Below are positions 46,001 through 55,200 of a stretch of DNA of 64,000 bases, in pieces. Below the pieces are notes generated by a model, which did no database searches, was not told where the DNA came from, and saw only the letters and a program-made list of their open reading frames with translations. A program made the translations under genes and the position numbers. This DNA is from Tribonema minus. Lineage: Eukaryota; Sar; Xanthophyceae; Tribonematales; Tribonemataceae. The stretch lies in contig JAFCMP010000445.1 in assembly GCA_017506865.1 (NCBI GenBank), positions 186,001 through 250,000 on the forward strand, in the 5' to 3' direction. How positions within the stretch are numbered: the stretch's first letter is position 1; each line of letters opens with the position of its first letter.

Positions 46001-48434
46001 GCAAGGGGCAGGCGGGGGGGGGGGGGGGGAGAGGGGGGCACGCGGTCAGTGCCGCGGCAGCTCGTGCTTGGGTGTGAGCGCTCCATGCGTACATGCACAG
46101 GAGCACCGCAGCAACGCTTGCGTGAGCGTGGTGCGAATCGTGCGGGCAGCTGCGCACAGTTTGCCTGCGCCAACGTGCGCGTCACGGCTGGCCGAGACGT
46201 GCACAAGCTCCCGCGCAGTCATCGCATCTCGCAGTTGCTGGTGTTGAGGTTGAGACCGACTATCTTGCCAAAATGGCCATCCAATAGATCAATCAATGAA
46301 TGATGAATGAGCAACTGGATGAATGAATGGAGCGGTGGCGCATTTGTGCGCGTGCGTTGACGCTGGCAGTAAAGGGGAAAAACATAAGTGTGGATATGGT
46401 GGCCTTGTTTGACCCGGGACCAATTGCCGCAGCAGCGGCGACCACGGTTACTGGTGGAAGGCATTTGCGGCCAACCACACCTTGTCACCTAGAGCTCTAT
46501 GATCTTTTGATTCGTTTCCATAAAGCCTACTCACATCTCGTAGTTGCTGGTGTTGAGGTCGAGCCTGACGATCTTGCCGGAGTGGCCGTCCTGGTTGAAG
46601 TACGGCACAAAGACAGCGTGACCGCACCTGCCCTCTGCATGCACCGTGTAGGTCTGGGACGCGACGGCAGACAGCACTGCCGTCTGTGGTATGCACGCAG
46701 GGTAAGCATTGAGGTTAGGGCTAGGGTTGGGGGTTTGGGCTAGGGTTAGGGTTAGGCATGGCACGAAAACCGCGTGGCCGCACCTGCCCTCCGCATGCAC
46801 CGTGTAGGTGGGAGGAGACGGCCGACAGCACTGCCATCTGTGGTACGCACGCAGGATAAGGACTAGGGTTAGGGCTAGGGTTGGGGGGTTTCGGTTATGT
46901 GTGGAGTGCAAAGCACGTGGCCGAAGCTGCCCTCTGCGTGCACCGTGTGGTTCTGGGAGGAGACGGCCGACAGCACTGCCGTCTGCGGTATGCATGCAGG
47001 GCAAGGATAGTTTAGGGTTAGGGTTAAGCACGGCGCGGGGACTGTGCGGCCACACCTGGCCCCCCCGCGTGCATCGTGTAGTTCTGGGACGCAATAACCG
47101 ACAGCAGTGCCATCTACAGTGTGCAGCCAAAAGGCACATCAAGGTGTGAGCTTCAGGCAATGGAGTGGTGAATTTCAATAGCCGTCAGTCACTACTTCGG
47201 TGCGTCCACACAGTTTGCAAGTGCGGCAAAATGACCGCTGAAGCGAGATGATCTCCAAATTGAAAAAAAGATCCAGTCATAATGTCTCTCTCTCTCTCTA
47301 ACTCTCTCTCTCTCTCACTTTGTCTCTTTCTCTGTTTCTCTCTCTCGCTCTCTCTGCATCTCTTGTGTTGTGACAGCAGCTCCTCGAGTTGCTAGCGCAC
47401 GACGCCTCACGCTGAACCTGGCGCAATCACTGCTGCCTTGCTGAGGCACTCCCCTTTCTGGCCTTCACGCGTAGTCTTCTGCAGCATACATGAACCGTAG
47501 TTGCTGACTTGCAGCACTTTTGCAACAGCAAATTTGGTGCAGCCTGAAACTGCTACGTACAATAAACTTGCACGCCAGCGCACTGAAATCCGTGCTGCAG
47601 CACAGCGTGCGCACCGCGACTGGCCCGCACCGTTTGCAGTCTCAGATCCATAATAATGAATGCCGCTGGTGCTTCATTTTCACATGTATACGTGCATCAG
47701 GGTTAGATATTCGGGTGATGCCAGAGCGAGGCAGCGTCGTTGTCACCTGTTGGCGCTTGCACACAAATGCTGACTGACTGATTTGAGTCCAAAGCAGTTG
47801 GTCAACGGTTTTCACATCGTTTTCAAAGCAGAAGTAATTGGCATAATCCCCACAGCTCTGTATGCTGCATGTTTGTGTTTGGCTTGCCATGCAAACAGAT
47901 TGGTGAAATGTGAAAATGCAGATCACATTCTGCAACCAGGCTCTCATCAACACCTTTCAAAGGTGTTTACTCACGTGGTCATCACTATGATTTACGCAAG
48001 CCTGGCATTCTGATCCTTTCTCGACGAATTTGGGCAGCCAAGCATGGCAGCACGAGGCTTCAGATGGGCCTGACCGCTACTGGCTGATCACACAGCGAGG
48101 CACTTCAAGCAGCGTGCCAGTTTCCAGCATTCACCTGGTTCAGGTAATCTGTTCTTGCCCGTAGCTGCGCGCTGTGCTGCAGCGTTATGTACCGCCCCGA
48201 TGAAACATGCGCAGAGCTGTAGGATGGGTCAGTCCCATCCAGTGTGTAATAGATGACATCGCCGTCGCCTGCCGATAGCGTGATGCCCACAGGGTGAAAG
48301 AAATCGCCACCCTTGGGGGATATGCGAGGTACCACTGGGGTTGTCGTCCGCCTGCTGTGGTGCTGCTGCCCCTGCGCCAGCACAGGTGCTGCTGCTGACA
48401 CCGCCTGCGCTATCAGCAGCAGCCAGGCTCGCAT
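40021..48434 (-). CDS. Secreted protein with chitobiase C-terminal-like domain and seven GF-GGF repeats, complete, 8 exons
   Basis: Exons: 48434-48135, 46683-46535, 45867-45645, 44774-44688, 43111-42953, 42120-41979, 41579-40708, 40101-40021. They join in phase to 670 residues plus stop. Residues 1-21 form a signal peptide (MRAWLLLIAQAVSAAAPVLA). Residues 37-115 match the small beta domain at the C-terminus of chitobiase/hexosaminidase, with the hallmark VIYYTLDGTDPSY. The rest holds seven repeats centred near residues 189, 264, 319, 413, 472, 593 and 655. Their consensus is D..LRGF.GGF....aY.vPy.ng..hGk.vR.dl, which could form a beta-propeller (inference). An alanine-rich insertion lies around residues 523-570. 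I cannot name the repeat family. It is likely extracellular or cell-wall associated, perhaps carbohydrate-binding through the N-terminal domain. Confidence 0.88.
40400..40705 (-). repeat. Three donor-side echoes of secreted-protein exon 41579-40708
   Basis: ATACCTGCAGACCGCTGTGC, CGGCTCGTGCCCCGCTGCGA and GTGTACTGCATGTGTACTG recur with a period near 105 bp. Confidence 0.95.
41710..41880 (-). repeat. Two acceptor-side echoes of secreted-protein exon 41579-40708
   Basis: GCCCAGGTAGCCGTCTGCGA recurs at 41728 and in weaker form near 41843. Confidence 0.85.
42150..42480 (-). repeat. Acceptor-side echoes of secreted-protein exon 42120-41979
   Basis: About five short units contain a variant of CGTCTATGACCTGG, ATGTATGTA, and GCAGCAGCGCTCAGGACTGT, spaced about 60-80 bp. 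Confidence 0.8.
43245..43550 (-). repeat. Two acceptor-side echoes of secreted-protein exon 43111-42953
   Basis: CGCGCCCCAGGTGCTCGAAC and GAGGATCTGAAGG-like text recur near 43260-43345 and 43470-43545, each about 85 bp of exon with acceptor and the following G-run. Confidence 0.93.
43756..43820. repeat. Interstitial telomere-like repeat
   Basis: Degenerate CCTAAACCTAAACCCTAACC sequence in an intron of the secreted-protein gene. Confidence 0.85.
44430..44625 (-). repeat. Two donor-side echoes of secreted-protein exon 44774-44688
   Basis: GCTCACGTTGAAGATGCACT with GGCAGTGGACGCC recurs at about 44562; a weaker copy is near 44430-44470. Confidence 0.9.
45886..46125 (-). repeat. Duplicated intron segment next to acceptor of exon 45867-45645
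   Basis: A G-run followed by CGCGGTCAGTG, GCTTGTGCTTGGGTGT or variant, and CACAGGAGCAC appears twice, about 125 bp apart. Confidence 0.85.
46222..46290 (-). repeat. Donor-side echo of secreted-protein exon 46683-46535
   Basis: CATCTCGCAGTTGCTGGTGT and ATCTTGCCAAAATGGCC repeat the end of the exon; the copy reads LNLNTSNCEM. Confidence 0.9.
46711..46757. repeat. Interstitial telomere-like repeat
   Basis: GAGGTTAGGGCTAGGGTTGG and TAGGGTTAGGGTTAGG between exon echoes. Confidence 0.9.
46770..47120 (-). repeat. Three acceptor-side echoes of secreted-protein exon 46683-46535
   Basis: Copies at about 46780-46845, 46925-46990 and 47055-47115 share CCTCTGCGTGCACCGTGT and CGGCCGACAGCACTGCCGTC or variants. 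TTAGGG-type repeats separate them. Confidence 0.92.
47281..47362. repeat. (CT)n microsatellite
   Basis: CT-rich simple repeat within the first intron of the secreted-protein gene. Confidence 0.95.
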
Positions 48435-49442
48435 ACCGCCTATATACCGCTGGTAACCCGGGTTTTCTCGCCACGAGGCCCCCCGTTTTACGCGGTTACA
48501 TGTTGCGCTAATAGGGAACTTCGTGACGATACTGTGTGCCAAGAGTGGGCCGGCGGCGATCTTAGGCGGCTAGAGAGGTGATGTCATTCATACCTGCTCG
48601 ACAATCTAGCCACCCCAAGATAGGAGGCGAGATTGGAGGCGACTATAGCTCGCATATGCGATGCGGCAGTCAATGACGCATGGCTTTTGCATGTCACTGC
48701 CAGGCATTGCACAACGCATACCACCCAACCTAGAGCTTGTGCGTACAGCTTATCACAGCCATGCATATCATACGGCAGTAAAACAACAGCGTTATCGCAC
48801 ACACACATCGCGCGTGCGCGTTGGCTGCTGCAGTAGCTAGCATCATGAGTGTGCTTGCACCTGTTTTCACGCGAGCAACGTGCATGCGTCAAGACTTTAT
48901 GGTGCGTGCGCTGCACGCAACAAAGCAGCTGCACAGCGATTGCACAGTGCAAGCACTGGCGGCGTCAGCCGGTGGTGGATTTTACGAAAGGGTCGCAAAT
49001 GAGCCAGGCTTGATGCTACCGGTGTGGCGATACTCGGGCCCGCAACATTTTAGCTGGACACGTCAGTTGAATGGCTTGCCGTTGACTGCCACGAGCCGTT
49101 GTTGGACGGCCAAAAAGAAGATACCGGTGGAGATGCTCTCAAAAATTGTATCAATTGTATGCATGTTTTCACGATCACGACGTTTAACTTCAAAAACTTA
49201 AACAAGAAGTTGACATTGCACTATTAATGTTGAAGGTCAGATTCTTTTCTTGCGGCGCGAGGCGAGGCGAGCGACGGGACGGGCACCTTGCGTGGTACGA
49301 CGGGCACACGCGGCGCGGAGCTCTTAGACGTACTAGCCACCAGTACCACCTCAGGCGCACAAAAAAAATGATCGTCGGCGAGCTATCACTGCATTACGCA
49401 GGGTCGCTGCTGTCCTGCACACACCATGTTTGCATGCCAGCG
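48435..49442. promoter_or_regulatory. Divergent intergenic region
   Basis: This lies between the start of the secreted-repeat gene (minus) and the plus-strand ORF at 49443, so it probably contains two promoters back to back. A 126-codon plus ORF (48821-49201) is present, but its composition gives no support. No TATA box or other element stands out. Confidence 0.35.
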
Positions 49443-49997
49443 ATGCAGCTTCATCATCGACAGCAGCAGCAGCGACTTCAACACTTGAGGAGATCAGTGT
49501 GCACGCTGCGACTCTCTTCATCAGCCGCAGACGAAGCACGTAGCAGCGATGTCATCAGCGATAGCACCAGCATCAGTACGAGCGTGGAACCCTCCTCCTT
49601 GATGGAAATGGACGTAGTCATCTTCAGGCGGCGAGGAGCAGCCGCTAAGCTGCAGCTGGGCGCAGTGGTACCCTTTGAAGGCAACAGCGCCAAACTTGTG
49701 CTGCACCCCCTGTGCGCATGGACCCTGGACTCCTGCTTCGCAAAGTCCGACACGCTGGAGCTGCTGCTAGACGAGGAGGAGCCGCCCATACAACTGCCGC
49801 CGCCGGGGGGTGACGCAGGCGTGGTCATCGCCGCCGTCTTGGATGACGTAGGGTATGGATCGAGGGTGGTGGGGGGGGGCATAGGGCCTTCGAATCCGCA
49901 TGGCGAGGAGAGCGAAGATTTGTTTTATCTGGACCGCAATGCGATACCGGAGGGCGTCGAAGTGGTGCTACGGCCGGAGCTTGAGGTATTTTGGTGA
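49443..49997 (+). CDS. Hypothetical protein with organelle-targeting-like N-terminus
   Basis: This is a 184-codon frame on the plus strand; an ATG at 49434 is an alternative start. The first 40 residues are rich in Arg, Gln, Ser and Ala without acids (HLRRSVCTLRLSSSAADEA), as in mitochondrial or plastid transit peptides. The rest is balanced and non-repetitive (MEMDVVIFRRRGAAAKLQL, LHPLCAWTLDSCF, DLFYLDRNAIPEGVEVVLRP), unlike shadow ORFs. The final GAG/GTATTT could be a splice donor, and a stretch at about 50418-50484 reading TYFNNAAVRAAGGETPMKL after CTCTTCAG could be a later exon, but the phases do not join directly. No family was recognised. Confidence 0.45.
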   Translation: MQLHHRQQQQRLQHLRRSVCTLRLSSSAADEARSSDVISDSTSISTSVEPSSLMEMDVVIFRRRGAAAKLQLGAVVPFEGNSAKLVLHPLCAWTLDSCFAKSDTLELLLDEEEPPIQLPPPGGDAGVVIAAVLDDVGYGSRVVGGGIGPSNPHGEESEDLFYLDRNAIPEGVEVVLRPELEVFW

Positions 49998-52125
49998 TAC
50001 ATAGCGGCCTGTGTGCTTGCTCGATAGAGGACTGCATGATGCGCTTTTAAAGCCTGTGCAGTCAGCCATGCCGCGTTTCGTATCGCGCGGCCGACTGCCT
50101 CTCATGAAGAAGAGATTACGCTCGTGGCTCCCACTGAGCCTGTTCGGCTTTGTTATTTCTGTTCATTGGAGCATGCACGAGGTGCTCGTAGCATGCATCA
50201 GGGTGGTATGTAATTCGTGTAAGCAGCTCCTGCTGTGTCTGAACAGCTGGGGGGACAGCAAATCAAACGTGAAATCACAGATGGATGATCATGATCCGAT
50301 GCATTGCGTCAGCCGCTGCTGCTTGCTAGAGGGTTGGCCACATGCACTAGCGAAAGACTGAGAGTGTGTCACACAGCAGCCACAAACGACACCCTTGACA
50401 ACTCTCCTCTTCAGGACCTACTTCAACAACGCTGCGGTGCGAGCTGCAGGCGGCGAGACTCCAATGAAACTGGCTGTTGACTAATTCATGCGTGATTATG
50501 CCTCTGATGAATCAAGAGCGCCACCATTTGAGTCTGGGCAACGAGCCGACAAACACCCAACAAATACAAACAACGCATGAAGCAGCCATGATCAGGTCTC
50601 AGCATGTCTTGTTTGCTGCAAGTGCACATGTTCAATGTCGCTTCGGCGATGATGCACAAGCGGTGATGCTGCAGCTGCAGCTGCAGTAGCTGATGTAGAA
50701 GTAGACTGATTGATATCTAGTCAGAGGTTTTGCACATTGCCTGCACTTAGTTGTCCTCCGCTTGAGGTACTCGCGGCTCCTGCGGTTGCACCACCAGTTC
50801 ATCATAATCTGTTTCTAAAATGCCCACAAGAGATGCATAGTGGTCAACTTGATGCTGCACGGGCCATAGGACCTGTGTACCATGAGAGATTGAGATTCTA
50901 GATATCAGCATCGTGCCTACGCATGTGTGCGCATATACTCATCTCCACTGACCACCTGTGGTAGCCTTCCGCAAAGCGCCGGTCACTGCGTGGTGCAAAT
51001 GTTACGCGTGTTGGCATGTTTTATATATGTGTACGTGGTATTGACACAGAGCCCTGCAGAAATGCAGTGTACTGAATGTCAAGCAGCCGCTTCCTTCAAG
51101 GCTGGTGGCAGGCCTGTAGTAAAATCTACACCCAGGCAGTGACCGAGACCAAAGCGCAACACACAGTAGTCGACTTGGTCGACTAGCAGCAGCCGCTTGT
51201 TCATTTATGTATATGGACCTCACTGGTCATTTCCTATCAGCCTGCTTGCCATTTTACTAACTGCGTCATACTCCACTTTAGTTTGCGTTGGACCCAAGGC
51301 ACACATCAGCACGGGCCATAAAAATCGCCCATTGGTCCAAATGCTTTCTTGCTTTTTGGTCTCGATTGTGAAACATGATGCAGACAACGTGGGCTTGTCA
51401 ACAGTTCTCTTCAACATGCACCGTATTTGGTAGGCCTCTGTTAGGCGTGATGTCAAAATCTGCATCAAGCAGGCTGCACAAGGTCAGCCCTGTGCGGTGA
51501 ATCCAAGCAGTTTGAGATGTGCACACCTGCACCCAAAGTGACATGCGTGTTCAGATTGATATTTGTGTCTACCATCATGCAGCTACCTCAGGTTCACGTT
51601 CTGAGCATCGCATATGCAGGTGTGCGCATTGAGCAATCTAGCACAGCGTTTGCGGTGACTATATGCATCATCTGGGACCGGACCATTCCTTGCATTCTCA
51701 TGGCAGCGTCCTTGATATGTGCATGCACACATGAAGTTCAATCCATCGTTTTTGAACTTAGATGACATGGTGAAGCTCTTCTTTGCATTATCGCTGACAC
51801 CAGTGCACCAGCCAGCTAACATGGCCACAACAGCAATGCAGCTGATGCCGTTACTTACATCCCCGGATAGTCTGTCTTAAGGGTTAAAATGATTGGCGTC
51901 ACGGGCTGATTCAGGCCAGGTGCCTGAGTGTCACCTGCACGAAATTGAAGTTGAAGATGCTGGCCATGCTAGAGAGAGAGCCGCAACATCGGTTGCGTCA
52001 ACGTGCCATCGCCGACTCTCACTGACGCAGTCCGGCAAAAGAATGTACAGCTGCGATAACAGCACCCCAACTGGCAGCAGCAGCGGCCCATCCGCGCCAA
52101 TGAAGCATGCCCGCAAACTTGCTGA
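49998..52125. other. Intergenic stretch, no gene seen
   Basis: It includes the 3' side of the plus-strand ORF and the 3' UTR of the D-lactate dehydrogenase gene. ORFs here are short and overlap on both strands. A possible terminal exon of the plus-strand gene lies near 50418-50484. No arrays or mobile elements were seen. Confidence 0.4.
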
Positions 52126-52205
52126 GCATCTGATGCTGAGCATCATCATCCACACGCGACGAGCCTGCCCGTCACAGGACCGCGCTTGTGCGGCACGACC
52201 TGCTG
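52126..52205 (-). repeat. Echo of the D-lactate dehydrogenase coding end, past the stop codon
   Basis: CATCATCATCCACACGCGAC, GAGCCTGCCCGTCACAGG and CGCGCTTGTGCGGCACGACC copy the last 60 bp of the coding sequence and the stop region, about 110 bp downstream. There is no splice site at this boundary. Confidence 0.92.
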
Positions 52206-52253
52206 AGCATCTGATGACTGCTGAGTATCTGATGCTCTGATGCCTGAGCATCA

Positions 52254-55200
52254 TCATCCACACGCGACGAGCCTTCCCGTCACGGGGTCGCGCTTGTGCG
52301 GTACGACCTTGCCCGGGTTCATGATGCCGTTGGGGTCGATGGCGTTTTTGATGGACACCATGGTGCGGATCGCCGCGCCGTTGAGCTCCTTCTGCAGGTA
52401 CTTGATCTGCAGTAGGCGCGCACAGGGGGGGGGGGGGGGATGTGAGTGAACCTAGTCTGCAATAGGCGCACACAGGGGGTGAGGGGGGGGGGGGCATGTG
52501 AGTTACTGTTGTTGTCATGTTAGCGGTCACTGCATGTCAGTTACTGTTGTCATGCGAGTGGGTGGTCACTGCAGGGGGCTTGAGCATTGAAGCGCTTGCG
52601 TACTTTGAATTCCCCCTGCCTGTGTGACGTGTGATGTCAGGGCCATGGCGTTTCTGGTGAAGAGCATGTAGTGTATGCTTGTCCGCTGCCTAATTCTACA
52701 GCTGAGGCACTTTACCTGCTACTACTGTGAGAATTGGGTACCGGCTAAATCAGCTTTATTTAAGGCATGGCCTGAGTGCATGGGGGGGGAGAGGGGGGGG
52801 GCATGCACGTTGTGATCTGGCTATTGTGTGCTGGATGGACTATAAAGTGCGGGCCCCGGTATACGCACCTAACAAGCGCTGCAACTCGATGGGCTACCAT
52901 GCCACTGCGGAGGACCCATCTTCTTAAGCAAATTGGGGTTTGCTCGCCTTCTTATACGCAAGTCCTTGATGGGGAACACCAGGGTCCGGGCCTGGTTAGC
53001 GTGGGCTTAGTGCATACTCCCGAGCACAACTGAGCACTGCTATTGCAGAAACGAAAAAAAACATCATTCATATGTGATAAATGAGGGTCCTTCATGGGCT
53101 AAAAGAAGGCTACAGATAAAAAAAAACTTGATGTGTTGTTCCTTGAAAAAAATAAAAGACAGAAGATTATACTGGTATAAATAAACTCCAATAATCATTT
53201 TTAATTTGCCTCTTGTCTTCCTTGTTCTTTGGCAACTACAAATAGCCCATGTCGTAATGCAAATGGGGGGTTTTCTTGCCTTGCCGTAGCCCACGCCGTG
53301 CTCCCCTGTGCAAGTCCCTTCCATGGCCAGTGCCCTGCAGCGGTCACATCAGCAGCAGAATAAACATGGCACGCGTGTAAGTTGATGCATCGTCCATAGT
53401 TTCGCAGATCAATGCGATGAAACCATGAGTTTTTCCTCTACCCGTTGCGCTGAGCAAACTCAAGCGACAAGCTGGCAACGAGCACCAGAATGCATAATAC
53501 ATGAGCAAGTCAATACTGCTCGTCTGTTGCCTGCCTGCTGCAGGTCCATATGACACAAGTGAAGCGCGTGCTCGAGCACACAGGCACAATCATTAACACT
53601 CCCCGCCCCTGGCTGAGTCAGATGAAAGGCAGCAGAAGTTGCAGTTGTCATCATCAGACGAAACTGACATACTCCTCCTGTTACTCTCTACTTCTCTACA
53701 GTTGGAGCTAACCCTCACCCTAACCCTAACCCCGCCAGCCCCACTTGCCGAGCGACCATATGCTTGGGCAGGTGTGGAACCTCCTGTGACGCAACCTCAT
53801 TGTGACCATACCGGGGCTTGCTGGCCACGCACTACTGATCTAGAATAAGTGATCCTGACCCTGATCCTAACCCTCACCCTGACGGCCAGCCCCACTTTGC
53901 CTTTCGACCATGTGCTTGGACAGGCGCGCCTCCTCCTGCGGCTGCACCTCATAGCTGCAATCATACCAGCCTCGCCCGACTGCTACTCACTACTTCTCTA
54001 TCACGGCGAGCCCCACTTGCCTTTCGACCACGTGCTTCGACAGCCGCGCTGAACAGACAAGGCAGCACAAGTTGCAGTTGTCATCAGCCGCAGACTGGCC
54101 TGCGCCCTTTGCAGCTCAACCTTGATGTAACCCTTATCAGCCTCGCTTCTCGCCTGCTACTCACTCACTGCTTCTCTATCACGGTTAGCCCGACTCGCCT
54201 TTCGACCATGTGCTTGGAGAGGCGCGCCACCTCCTGCACCTCATACTTCTTGAAGTAGCTACAATCACATAAGCCTTGCTGGCCATTACTCACTACTTCT
54301 CTATCAGAGCCTACACTCCTTTCTCTATCACGGCCAGCCCGACTTGCCTTTCGACCATGTGCTTGGACAGGCGCGCCACCTCCTGCACGTCGCGCGCCTT
54401 GGCGGAGTCAAAGAAGATGAGGCAGTGGAAGTTGCCGTCGCCCGCGTGCGCGACGATCGGCGCCGGCAGCCACGACGCGTCCAGCTCCGTCTTCACTTCA
54501 ACTACGCAGTTACAACACCAAAATGTATCCCAGCAGGATCATGTAAGAACGCCGGTGGGGTGGCAGGTGGGGTGAGCAAGCAGCACAATAAAGGAGTGAC
54601 TGCCGTAACTGCCACGATCGGCGCCGGCAGCCACGACGCATGCAGCTCCGTCTTCACCTTGACTGAGCAACCGCAAAAATCAACCCCGGCAGGCAAGGAT
54701 GGCGGTGGAGAGGCAGGCAGCACGAGTGAAGAGTGACTTTTATGTGGAATATAACTGTTATATCTGCCACAATCGCCGGCAGCAACGATGCATCCAGCTC
54801 CGTCTTCACTTCAATTGAGCAGTTGCAGAATCATAATGTAGCATGTAGCACGGTGGCGAGGTAGCAAAATGCGCCCCCATATGAGCATGTAAGGACAGTG
54901 GCGGCGGGGCCCGCAGCACAATTAAACAGTAACTGCTGCGATTGGCGCCGGCAGCCACGACGCGCCCATCTCTGTCTTCACCTCGACTGACCAATGCTTT
55001 GAGGGGCAGGATGGCATTGGGTTTTACACTGTTGAGGCAACCGCGTGCACTGCGTCAGAGGCGTGCAGGGATGCTAATTGGGGCGTCGCAGGTTGAGTCA
55101 GAAAAAATTACATTTTCCAGTGCCGGAGGTGACGACACGTGCAGCTCTGTCTGTTCCTCAACCGAGCAATAGTTCCGAGACGATGCAGTGTGCATGGTAA

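Noticed and set aside
40021-52262. Shared TGTGGATGA at the ends of two genes as a sign of common origin
   Set aside because: The match is only nine bases and the surrounding sequences are unrelated; probably chance.
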